Below are positions 1-9,008 of a stretch of DNA of 14,305 nt, in pieces. A model generated the notes under the pieces. That model saw nothing but the letters and a program-made list of their open reading frames with translations. It did no database searches and was not told the DNA's origin. A program made the translations under genes and the position numbers. Origin of the DNA: Psilocybe azurescens (taxonomy: Eukaryota > Basidiomycota > Agaricomycetes > Agaricales > Agrocybaceae); assembly GCA_023853785.1 (NCBI GenBank), contig JAJIRX010000291.1, positions 1 to 14,305 of the forward strand, given 5' to 3'. How positions within the stretch are numbered: position 1 is the first letter of the stretch; the number at the start of each line of letters is the position of its first letter.

Positions 1-1143
1 AGAGGAGAATCGTTGAAGACCCATCATTCCATTCCAGTATCAATGGCGCCCCCTTCTTTTGCCGCCGACTCGGCGACCTTCATGGACCCTATACGATGTC
101 ATTAATATCGCATCTACCCTCTCATCTACGAAACCTTGTGCACGTTATTTCAATATCTAAATATGGATTCGAGGCTCCGACTCTCGCATCGCCTCTATAC
201 CGCGAACACTGCCCATAGCTTCAAACCCGATGAAGCTACTCGATTCTAATCCAATATTCGTTCCAGCTACCGAGACCCGTTCATAGCCTTATCTACAGTT
301 TCTGGGCACTTTTGGCTTCTGTGACTCTATGCCCGTCCTCGTCTATATCTATCTTCGATACTAAGAGGATGACCTTCTCTGCGCTCCTATTATATTGGTT
401 AGACATACACGTGACCGTTTAACCACGTTCTCAATGTTAGCCACGGCGGTAAAGTATCATATACATACATTCTTCCGGGTGTTACAGTGGGCCGAGATAC
501 GTTAGATTCATTTGTAGCATATCTATACCCTACGGTATACCTCTAGTTAGTTTTGTGATATAAAATGGATACGCGCGGAAAGTCCAGCATGGTACTCATT
601 ATGAATCAAACCACCTGGTAATCGGGAATTGTCCTCAATTGGATGATGACGAGCAAGGCTGTGCATTGAACATGTCACACAGACGATGAGAATAGATCTC
701 TCTTCGTGTTAGAAATCGATCATGGCGAAGGAAATTGTTGATTGAAGGCAGATATCTGGTGTTCATTTTGACTGTGGGGCTCGTCATCAGCTTGAGCTGG
801 CGGGGTAGTGACCGACCCGTTGGGAACTGGACGCCTTCTGCTTTCCTTCGGGAGTGCGTCAAAGGAGCCATGGCTCAGTTGGTATCAGACTTCTACTTCA
901 TATGGAACCAGGTATACGGAGACATGAAACGTTCGCTGTAAACTTGGAAAGGAAGCCTTATCACTTTCCCAGCCGCTCAACAGGTCATGGGTTGCAGCTT
1001 CCTTCCGATCCCGGCCATCCATTTATAGCCCTCCATGCACCCAGTGTGCGGCTGCCAGCAGTCCGTGGGATGAAAGCCGACCGACGACATCGCCCCTCGA
1101 TGCTTCCCAACCGGACTGTTGTTTCGGTACCCTCATCATCGAG
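1..1143. other. Upstream region without a supportable gene
   Basis: No reading frame here has recognisable motifs, splice structure or a coherent protein. Stop codons in the best-looking + frame (from the ATG at 43) occur about as often as chance predicts. The first 600 bases are pyrimidine-rich with many CTAT/ATCT words. The short open frame at 735-941 has no recognisable domain. The last stretch (about 1080-1143) is presumably the promoter and 5' leader of the GTPase gene at 1144, but I see no clear TATA box. Confidence 0.5.
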
Positions 1144-1412
1144 ATGTCCGCTAATCGTCAAAATCCCGTTAAAGAGTCGAAAGTCAAAGCATGGGGTAAT
1201 CGACTGAAGAAATCCCTGCTAGATTTGGATGCCGAGTACCGGGACAGTACCAAGGAAGACAGTACCAAGAAGGCTGCGAAACTCCGAGCTAGATTCACCC
1301 ATTTCCGCATTCTTGTTATCGGGAGGGCAAACGCCGGCAAAAACAACCCTGTTAAAGCGGGTATGTAACACGACTGAAGAGCCATCGATCTATGATGGCG
1401 GTAAAAAATCTA

Positions 1413-1465
1413 GTGAGCTACCAAGCCCCTGCGCAAGATATCAGACACTTATTATTTGTCAATAG
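1413..1465 (+). other. GTPase intron 1 (53 nt)
   Basis: GTGAGC donor and CAATAG acceptor. Splicing joins GGKNL to LEPTSR, provided one A is removed from the A-run 1403-1408 just upstream. It resembles the other short introns of this gene: 1484-1547, 1719-1776, 1857-1907, 2077-2129, 2281-2327, 4348-4417 and 4722-4779 (47-70 nt). Confidence 0.7.
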
Positions 1466-2352
1466 CTTGAACCGACTTCGAGGGTACTATTCCTCTATAA
1501 AGTTTGCATCTCCCATCAACAAAATGATTGACTTTTTAACATTGTAGCGTGGAATCCATGACATCCGTCGAGCATTGACATTTAAAAGCAACCCAAAATT
1601 CATCTTTCATGACTCGCCTGGTTTTGAGGCAGGGGTGAGGAGGAACTAAAGGCTGTGATGGATTTCATTGAAGAGCATTCAAAGGCTCATGAAGTCAATG
1701 AAATTCACTTATCATATGGTATGTGTTTTTGTTCTAATTTTTATTTGAAGGACCTCACATCGCACAATGGGTGTAGGTTTTGCTTTGAGCCAGATGTATC
1801 ACGCCCATTATTGGACTTGGAAGTTAAGTTTTTCAATGGAAATCGTAAATGGAATGGTAAGCTTGTCACAAAATTTCAATAGTAATTAAAAACTTATACA
1901 AAACCAGTGCCAGTTGTGGCAATCTTCATGAAGTTTGATGATCTTATCAGCCAGGTTTGGAACAGAAACAAGTACCTCAGAGCAGAATACCAGCATGCTT
2001 TGGACACTTTGGCAGAAGTTTGAGCAGCCACTTAGAAGCTATCAGTTTCCACCACAGGGTTATGTTCGGCTTGAGGGTAAGTGATTTATAATTCACCAAA
2101 TCAATTTAGAGATTTAACACCATGAATAGCACTTGATAGGGATGAAAGTGATCACCAGAAACAAATTGAAGAATTAATCACACAAACAGCAGCATCAATT
2201 GATGATCTTGCTCTCAAAATGCTGTTTGTTAGCGTGCAGCAGAATAATTTAAAGATATGCATTGAATATGCAATAAAGAAGTATGTTATCAATTGGTTGT
2301 ATTTCAATGTTGCTTATTATATTTTAGCATTGGGAATCAAATAATAAACATG

Positions 2353-4308
2353 GTATGTTGATTAAGTTGCACTAGATCATTTCAGTGGCTAATTTACATA
2401 AAGGATGATTTGATATTTTGGACTATTGTTTGGTTTCCACACAATTTTTTTGTATGTGAATTTGCTACTGCACTATAAAGTAAAGTAACTGACATTAAAT
2501 CAGAATGTAAGCATTAATCATGTACTTGTTATGGATGTGTGTAATGACATATAGATAGATTGTGAGTGTAAAATTTGAAATTATGAATAATGTGCCAATA
2601 GGAGTGTTATAAGGATTATGATGTAAGATTTCAACCAGTGGAGATATGATTGCATGCTCAATTGCAACTGCTGATATTATCTACATCAATTCTAATTCAG
2701 AATGTAAGTTGTGTGCACTGTTTGTGATTGATTGCAATTGCTGATATTATTTGCATCAATTCTAATTCAGCATGTAAGTTGTGTGCACTTTTGTGATTGA
2801 TTGCAATTTCTGATATTATCTGCATCAATTCTAATTCAGGCTGTAAGTTGTGTGCACTGTTTGTGATTGATTGCAATTGCTGATATTATCTGCATCAATT
2901 CTAATTCGTGTAAGTTGTGTGCACTGTTTGTGATTGATTGCAATTGCTGATATTATCTGCATCAATTTAATTCAGTATGTAAGTTGTGTGCACTGTTTGT
3001 GATTGATTGCAATTGCTGATATTATCTGCATCAATTCTAATTCAGTATGTAAGTTGTGTGCACTGTTTGTGATTGATTGCAATTGCTGATATTATCTGCA
3101 TCAATTCTAATTCAGGGTGTAAGTTGTGTGCACTGTTTGTGATTGATTGCAATTGCTGATATTATCTGCATCAATTCTAATTCAGCCTGTAAGTTGTGTG
3201 CACTGTTTGTGATTGATTGCAATTGCTGATATTATCTGCATCAATTCTAATTCAGGCTGTAAGTTGTGTGCACTGTTTGTGATTGATTGCAATTGCTGAT
3301 ATTATCTGCATCAATTCTAATTCAGGCTGTAAGTTGTGTGCACTGTTTGTGATTGATTGCAATTGCTGATATTATCTGCATCAATTCTAATTCAGGCTGT
3401 AAGTTGTGTGCACTGTTTGTGATTGATTGCAATTGCTGATATTATCTGCATCTATTCTAATTCAGCGTGTAAGTTGTGTGCACTTTTTGTGATTGATTGC
3501 AATTTCTGATATTATTTGCATCAATTCTAATTCAGGCTGTAAGTTGTGTGCACTGTTTGTGATTGATTGCAATTGCTGATATTATCTGCATCAATTCTAA
3601 TTCAGGCTGTAAGTTGTGCACTGTTTGTGATTGATTGCAATTGCTGATATTATCTGCATCAATTCTAATTCAGGATGTAAGTTGTGTGCACTGTTTGTGA
3701 TTGATTGCAATTGCTGATATTATCTGCATCAATTCTAATTCAGCGTGTAAGTTGTGTGCACTGTTTGTGATTGATTGCAATTGTTGATATTATTTGCATC
3801 AATTCTAATTCAGGCTGTAAGTTGTGTGCACTGTTTGTGATTGATTGCAATTGCTGATATTATCTGCATCAATTCTAATTCAGTATGTAAGTTGTATGCA
3901 CTGTTTGTGATTGATTGCAATTGCTGATATTATCTGCATCAATTCTAATTCAGGGTGTAAGTTGTGTGCACTGTTTGTGATTGATTGCAATTGCTGACAT
4001 TATCTGCATCAATTCTAATTCAAGTGTAAGTTGTGTGCACTGTTTGTGATTGATTGCAATTGCTGATATTATCTGCATCAATTCCAATTCAGATTGTAAG
4101 TTGTGTGCACTGTTTGTGATTGATTGCAATTGCTGATATTATCTGCATCAATTCTAATTCAGGCTGTAAGTTGTGTGTACTGTTTGTAATTGATTGCAAT
4201 TTTTAATATACTCATATCACACTTTATTTAGTTTGTAAGTTGTGTTTACTTTATTGCTAAATACATGCTGATTGTTGTTTTTTATTTCATATTACTTGTA
4301 TTTTATAG
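2353..4308 (+). other. Giant (1956 nt) phase-0 intron of the GTPase gene
   Basis: The upstream exon ends ...AAC ATG at 2352 and is followed by GTATGT. The downstream exon starts GCA CAC AGT at 4309 after TTTATAG. Both boundaries are phase 0, and the joined frame runs on into EPSINAFAGWD. Every other intron in the gene is 47-70 nt, so this one is about 30 times longer. Nearly all the extra length is the 70-bp array plus decayed array-like sequence on both sides; for example, a CAG-AAT-GTAAG junction recurs near 2501-2510. Confidence 0.7.
2623..4305 (+). repeat. 70-bp tandem array of intron-like units
   Basis: GTAAG unit starts lie at 2623 (diverged), 2704, 2774, 2843, 2910, 2979, 3049, 3119, 3189, 3259, 3329, 3399, 3469, 3539, 3609, 3677, 3747, 3817, 3887, 3957, 4026, 4096, 4166 (diverged) and 4235 (diverged). 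That gives 21 well-kept units from 2704 to 4165, mostly exactly 70 bp (range 67-70). A unit opens with GTAAGTTGTGTGCACTG, contains CTGAT and CTAAT (both match the CTRAY branch-point pattern), and closes with TTCAG plus a spacer NNT. So each is a 67-nt GT...AG intron-like block plus 3 nt. The units are nearly identical except for the two N positions. It also contains inverted segments ATTGATTGCA / TGCATCAAT. Confidence 0.95.
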
Positions 4309-4802
4309 GCACACAGTGTTAAAACAAATATCAGTACACAATTCACTGTAAGATCTTGTTTGCCCTCTTGACTGGTATTTATAAAACTCCATTATTTATG
4401 AAATATTGTTGTTTTAGGAGCCATCCATAAATGCTTTTGCAGGTTGGGATATATTTATCTTGTTTTTCCAGTTTGTATATCTCATTGTTTGTCTCAGCTA
4501 TTCTCATCTCGCTCGAACATTCTTTTTGGATTACTTCAACCAGTGGTGATAAATTTTTGATGGCTTGGAACATTTATCTGAAGGATAGATGTAGTCAAGT
4601 TGATCAACTGTTAACAGCTTATCTGTCATCTATGCAAAAGGTGACTGGATTATAGAACAATATTGCCCATCTGATGATGATATTGCAAGATTTCAAAACA
4701 TAATTTTTCAAAACCTTCTCTGTAAGCCAACTTATTTATTTATTTTATTTTATATTATTGATATTATACACCACTTTAGCCCATCTTAGCTTCACCACTT
4801 GA

Positions 4803-5472
4803 TATTATGATTAGTAGATCAACTGCGATTCTATGTATTCAAATATCAGTCCAATATATATAAATGTAACACTGATTTCAAATCTTGCCATCAATCAGGC
4901 ATCAGAGTAAGATACAAATGTAAATATGATAATTAATTTTGAGCACATTCATAAATTAGTCAATTAACAGAGTCAGAATGTTATTGATGAGCTTCATGGA
5001 TTCTAGAAATGATCAATCTACTGATAATCTTGATGACTTGAATGATAACCATAAACAGCACAGTGTATATTAGAGATAGTGGTAAAGAAGAAGATGGTAG
5101 ACTATTGCATAGGTTTCCCACACCCATATGAATCATGTGTAAGGATGAGGGTCGGAGCTCAGCTATCCCCAACTCTCATATATCAATATTATTTAGACAC
5201 AAAAATTATATAATGTAGGCACTGTACAGTACCCAAGCCACAGAAATTCTACCAAAATTAGCGTAGACATCTATTCTAAGAGGCTTGATCTTGATTATAA
5301 AAGCTGATAGTGAACTGTGTAATCCCACACAGTCTGGCTGTGTTCTGAGCATGCTATCAATGCACTCAAGTCCATGAAGAAGAGACAGATACTTTCAAGC
5401 AATAATGAATGCTCTACTGTCAAGATATATGTTATTCAAAATAACTTACAATGTTTACAATGTTTTCCAGGA
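4803..5472. other. Stretch between the GTPase and hAT genes, no firm gene
   Basis: AT-rich sequence. A short open stretch on + at about 4976-5069 begins MLLMSFMDSRNDQSTDNL and ends at a TAG. It could be a decayed hAT N-terminal exon or chance. From about 5080 to 5460 I see no coherent frame, RNA gene or repeat. A small inverted repeat CACAGTCTGGCTGTG lies near 5330. Nothing else can be supported. Confidence 0.4.
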
Positions 5473-5776
5473 CTCAGAGCTGCCAAAACAAAACAAAAAA
5501 TCCATCTTTTTGAAGTTGTTGCCTGAGAGTAAATTATCTAAAGCAGAAAAAAGAAAAAGTATCATTGAAAAAGATCACTGAAACTGAAGAAGGATCAGTT
5601 AGTGGTGTGAGTAATCTGTTTACTTAATGGACATAGATAATAAACTTTGTGGTCAGGCTTCTTCCATAATGAGCATCACAGATGAATTAATACCGCCAAG
5701 AAATCCATTACCAAAAGCTTCTGTTATTGAAATTGATAAAGACAAAAATAACAATAAGCTAGAGTGTGATAATTAG
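5473..5776 (+). pseudogene. Possible N-terminal exons of the hAT transposase
   Basis: Two coherent pieces can be read. The first (about 5471-5606) is lysine-rich (SELPKQNKKS, LSKAEKRK), shifts frame near 5565-5570 and continues KKITETEEGSVSG. A plausible intron of about 50 nt follows (GTGAGT near 5608 to GGTCAG near 5656). The second piece reads ASSIMSITDELIPPRNP, then ASVIEIDKDKNN, and stops at 5776. Short acidic linkers of the form IEIxxD, lying before the WTSPIYAFF segment, are what I recall from agaricomycete hAT-like transposases, which is why it is assigned here. It could instead belong to something else. Confidence 0.35.
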
Positions 5777-6349
5777 TCTTCCAAATATAAACTCAGTTAA
5801 GGTCTTTTATTTTCAAATGATGTTATATTAATAATCAAAAGAGTGCTTTATGGATGATTGAAACTCACCAATCTATGCATTCTGTCCAATTCCAACAATC
5901 AGCTATGCTGAAGATTGTCATTATCACAAGTTCTTCATCAATCTGTAGAAAAAGTGTTTGGTGTTGCTTGAATAAGAAAGATGCATAGTCAACTAGTAAC
6001 TTACACAAGCATGTAAAAAATTGTTGGAGTGAAGATATGATAAAAGCAGTGATAGACACAGCAAATGCTTTGGAAGCTTGAGAAGTGCTTTCTGAACCTA
6101 AAATTGTTCAATTACAGCAGCTTTTTAGATCAAGGATAAGGATAAAGTAATGTACTCATACAGGCAATATACACAGACTGAAACTCAGTATATTTTTATC
6201 CATCTTGATACATGTTCATATCTAACTGAGACCTAGAGTAGAATTTGTTTGTTGGGTTGCTAAAAACACTAGACCATTTAACATTGTTAGCAACCACAGA
6301 TTCAAAATTTTAATGAAAACTGGAAAAACTGAGTATTACTTACCATTGC

Positions 6350-6352
6350 TAA
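6350..6352. repeat. TAA target-site duplication, left copy
   Basis: It matches TAA at 7229-7231. Removing the element and one TAA restores an uninterrupted hAT frame (YYLPLL then TTVSCDV), which confirms the exact boundaries. Confidence 0.85.
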
Positions 6353-7228
6353 GGGCCTGTTCGGCTGCACCATCTCGCTGGATGGTAACTATACACGATC
6401 TCCATATTTAGTAACTCGACTTGATTAGATAATATCTGTGACTTTGAGTGACATTGAAATCAATATCTACACGCTGTTGCAATGCCTCTCCAGCCTGTAG
6501 GGGTCTCATATATCACCAAAGACTTGTGTTAAGCACTTTACTGTACAACTATGACCATGCATTCATGGGGTCTGGAGTGTGACCTATTTCTAACACCTCT
6601 TCATGTCTTCAAGCCTAGCTGCCTTGACTTTATTTTGGCCCAGGTCAGATCCAGCACACATCACTATCAACTCTCCACATGGCATTGAACCCAAAATGTT
6701 CAAAAATGTTCTTGATGAATGAGAGGCTTTCAGGAATTGGGGAAAAAATAGTACAAGTTAAATTAGACACTTTTTGTATTTTTAATGATTTATTTGAATT
6801 TTAAACCTTTTTGATTCACCCTTTACCAACTCTTCAACCATCTCTGTGACTGTGATATATTTAAAAAACTCTTCACTTCAAGGGGTCTGTCACCGTGACC
6901 AAAAGAGATGGTTATAATAAGTAGTTCAGTAGTATCTATTCTACAGAGTGTTACCTTCTCTGTGTCTCTCAATGCTGGCCAATGGAATTGGAAGGTTTTA
7001 TCAGTCTTTGACCAGTGACTACACTCCCCAGAGAATTTGGATGGTATGGAGATGAAAAGATCCAGAAAAAAGCCAGAAATACAAGGTAACAAAGGATGAG
7101 ACACGAAATCTGCACATTTCATTCATGCGGTCACAAATTGGTCACATTATCTAATCAAGTCGTGAGTTACTAAATATGGAGATCGTGTATAGTTACCATC
7201 CAGCGAGATGGTGCAGCCGAACAGGCCC
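6353..7228. mobile_element. Tourist-like MITE (PIF/Harbinger type), 876 bp
   Basis: The ends are inverted copies beginning GGGCCTGTTCGGCTGCACC. The outer 65 nt (6353-6417 against 7164-7228) match perfectly, and after a 2-nt indel a further 16 nt match (6418-6433 against 7146-7161). The element is flanked by TAA at 6350-6352 and TAA at 7229-7231. A TWA target duplication with GGGCCTGTT-type ends is the known signature of the PIF/Harbinger superfamily, Tourist MITEs included. No transposase is recognisable inside. The minus-strand open frame at 6823-7122 (99 codons) has no motif I know, so the element is probably non-autonomous. Near-identical ends indicate recent insertion. Confidence 0.9.
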
Positions 7229-7440
7229 TAACCACTGTCTCCTGTGATGTTCATCTGGTATTTGCATGCTTGTGCCAACATATCACAATCTTATTGTGTG
7301 TAACTGTTATTTTAAAAGAATGGAAAAGCCTAAACAATATACTAGAAACATGATGTCAAGCCACTTTTCAATGGACACATAGATCTCCCCAAAACACTGA
7401 CCCTACATCTTATTGACAACACACTCCAAGCATAACAGAC

Positions 7441-7883
7441 TGCCTGTTTCCTGATTCAACATTGTGGTCTGTATACCTAAGAGAATAATAGCTGAAGAGT
7501 GCCAGGGGTGCTAGCTGGGGATGCAATAACCACATAGATTATTTATTAGCATTCCAATTAGTTGTAGAAAGGCTTATGATTTGCAAAAATGTAGTTCAGG
7601 GGTTTGTAACAGTGATTTAATTTACTAAATTATTCTCTGATGTTGTATATACCTGTAGCTATAAATTACATGTATCTATGTAGATATTAAGCAAGTAATT
7701 TTTATGCCAAGGATGTACAGTTCAGATTTATTCTGTGTCTGCATTTTCTGAAAGTATTAAGAACTTTGAGGACATTAATTGCTTGTCAAGCAATAGAAAT
7801 CTATTGTTCACCTTTGAATTTAAAAGTAGTGCTTTGCATTTGAAAGCTAGAAATACTTGAAGAGTTCACCTCACACAAGAGGT
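7441..7883. other. Region between the hAT remnant and the KDZ element
   Basis: AT-rich, with no readable coding stretch. It may hold further unrecognisable hAT sequence. A short perfect inverted repeat, ATTGCTTG-T-CAAGCAAT, lies near 7780. Nothing else is supported. Confidence 0.4.
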
Positions 7884-7960
7884 CTTTACTGTCCCCACCT
7901 ATTCCAGGTGGAATCCATCTTCATTCTGGAATGTAGATGGATTCCAATGGATTCCAATGT
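7884..7960 (+). repeat. KDZ element left terminal inverted repeat
   Basis: Starts CTTTACTGTCCCC and pairs with the reverse complement of 14222-14300. Identity is high but imperfect, with a few single-base indels, so the insertion is older than the MITE at 6353. Confidence 0.8.
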
Positions 7961-8312
7961 GGAATTCCATACCATATATTGGTGCTATTTTATATGGAGG
8001 AGCCACAATGGATTCCAATTGGAATCTAACTGGAATCCATCAAATTACCCATTCCAAGTGGAATATTCCATTTACAGTCCAATGGAACTGAGGTAATCCA
8101 GTTGGAATCCAGTTGGAATCCAACATTTAGCAGCCAAGTTAGATGGAATCCAGTTGGAATCCAACATTTAGCAGCCAATGTAGCTGGAATCCAATTGAAA
8201 CACCATGTAGAAGCCAATTTGGCTGGAATCCACTTGGAATAGTCATATATACCATGAAACATAGCCTAATATAGGTCTATTCTCACGGAATAATGCAGAA
8301 TCCAACTGGAAT
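7908..8312 (+). repeat. Left subterminal TGGAWTCCA array
   Basis: At least a dozen copies of TGGAATCC or its complement GGATTCCA lie at irregular spacing, giving an imperfect palindrome TGGAWTCCA. Within 8102-8230 they form about three tandem units of 40-41 bp sharing GGAATCCAACATTTAGCAGC. Clustered short motifs near the ends are typical transposase-binding regions of large DNA transposons; binding here is inferred. Confidence 0.8.
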
Positions 8313-8360
8313 TCAATCAAATTATTTTTATTGGATTTTATATTATTTTATTTATAATAG

Positions 8361-8445
8361 AAAAAAAAGCGCATAATTGAGAATTGAACCCAAGCATCTG
8401 AGTACGCTGAATTCAACGCAATCAACCACTTGAGCCACATAGACA
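8361..8445 (-). tRNA. tRNA-like pseudogene or tRNA-derived SINE head
   Basis: Read on the minus strand, an A-box-like TGGCTCAAGTGG (plus coordinates 8427-8438) is followed about 35 nt later by a B-box-like GGGTTCAATTCTC (8379-8391). A run of eight T (8361-8368) follows, a standard Pol III terminator. A T-arm of TTGGG / CTCAA with a 7-nt loop can be drawn, and an anticodon-like arm has the loop GAATTC. The acceptor stem does not pair and the D stem is poor, so this is not a working tRNA. A degraded tRNA or the Pol III promoter of a tRNA-derived SINE fits best. It lies in the left subterminal region, antisense to the element's genes. Confidence 0.5.
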
Positions 8446-8810
8446 TTTATATACGACAACATTCAGCGTTATACATACCGATTGTACTCGGCTTCTCTCG
8501 GCACGAGCCTAGCGTGACCATTCACACGCTGTTTGGATGCCACGTCGCACCCTTTCCTTCCACCACCACCACCTCTCTGCTCCCCCGCCGCCCGTCCATA
8601 ACCACCGTCACCGCCTCTGTCAACAACGACCCTCCCCTCTCAATGCCCACCGGTACCCGCTCTACCGCATCGACAACAAGATCTGGGCACCGCCCGTGTG
8701 TCCCCCCATGTTTCCACAGCTGGGGAACGATGCAAGCGGAAGGAATCAAACACCGCAGCCACCGCACAGCAGCCAGCTAAGTGCAAACGACGACAGGCAG
8801 ACCCAGGAGA

Positions 8811-8840
8811 AGAGGAGGAGGAGGAGGAGGAGGAGGAGAA
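8811..8840 (+). repeat. GGA microsatellite encoding a glutamate run
   Basis: About nine consecutive GAG/GGA triplets on +, translated as a ten-residue Glu run in the accessory gene frame. The clustered GG pairs could form a two-tier G-quadruplex; this is inference only. Confidence 0.7.
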
Positions 8841-9008
8841 GCAGCAGCGGGAGGCAACGCAGGGAGGAAAGGTACAAAAAGGGGGAAGGCCCCAGATGCG
8901 TTCTCCCTCACGCTCACCCCGCTCATGCTGCTCTATAGGGAAAACTAGCGCCACAAAGGCAGCTGAGGACGCGGCCGCCAACGAAAGGCATGCCCACAAG
9001 CGGTCGAA

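Larger units (their letters stand above)
1144..4802 (+). pseudogene. P-loop G-domain GTPase gene (AIG1/MMR_HSR1-like), ten exons, frame broken by indels
   Basis: The family binds and hydrolyses GTP; its cellular role is unknown to me. Visible motifs: P-loop GRANAGKT (about 1324-1347, only after removing one A from the A-run 1339-1343), switch-like RRGIHDIRR, G3 HDSPGFEAG (about 1605-1633), a G4-like MKFDDL where TKFD is usual, then an alpha-helical C-terminal half with EPSINAFAGWDIFI and LISLEHSFWI. Inferred exons: 1144-1412, 1466-1483, 1548-1718, 1777-1856, 1908-2076, 2130-2280, 2328-2352, 4309-4347, 4418-4721, 4780-4802. All introns begin GT and end AG, and phases agree once indels are allowed for. 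Frame changes: A-runs 1339-1343 and 1403-1408 (+1 each), G-run 1632-1635 (-1), about 1700-1714, 2014-2020, about 4480, about 4641. The start is the ATG at 1144, heading MSANRQNPVKESKVKAW. Either a recent pseudogene or a real gene with consensus errors; the last exon is the least certain. Confidence 0.82.
5865..7440 (+). pseudogene. hAT-family transposase (BED-type zinc finger), decayed and split by a MITE
   Basis: hAT transposases excise and integrate DNA transposons; an N-terminal BED finger binds DNA. Readable in order: SPIYAFCPIPTISYAED (5865 on), a frame change, NKKDA-stop-STSNLHKHVKNCW (about 5967-6027, the finger's HxxxC end), IKAVIDTANALEA, a frame change, KDKDKVMYSYRQYTQTETQ (about 6132-6190), a probable intron, then VEFVCWVAKNTRPFNIV and LMKTGKTEYYLPLL up to 6352. 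The frame resumes after the inserted element as TTVSCDVHLVFACLCQH (7232 on). Near 7365-7420 it reads FSMDT-stop-ISPKH-stop-PYILLTTH, matching the conserved family segment TDAWTSPNHRxYxxLT, with TAG (7380) where Trp and TGA (7398) where Arg are expected. At least two further in-frame stops and several indels are present. No catalytic C-terminal region is readable after about 7440. A clear pseudogene. Confidence 0.75.

Noticed and set aside
43..532. A + frame from the ATG at 43 reads protein-like pieces such as VSYTYILPGVTVGRD
   Set aside because: About seven stop codons in roughly 163 codons is what chance gives; no motif or splice pattern supports a gene.
735..941. 68-codon open frame with a hydrophobic start
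   Set aside because: No recognised domain or context; short open frames of this size are expected by chance.
2704..4165. CRISPR-like array
   Set aside because: There is no spacer of usable length (2-3 nt only) and the setting is an intron-rich eukaryotic gene; it is a tandem repeat.
6823..7122. 99-codon minus-strand frame inside the MITE
   Set aside because: No transposase motif (DDE, Myb) and no splice support; most likely chance in a non-autonomous element.
7876..7883. Target duplication flanking the KDZ element
   Set aside because: Only 5 nt remain after the right end (TACTG) and they do not match the bases before the left end in any reasonable register.
8361..8445. A functional tRNA gene
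   Set aside because: The acceptor stem does not pair and the D stem is weak; kept only as tRNA-like.
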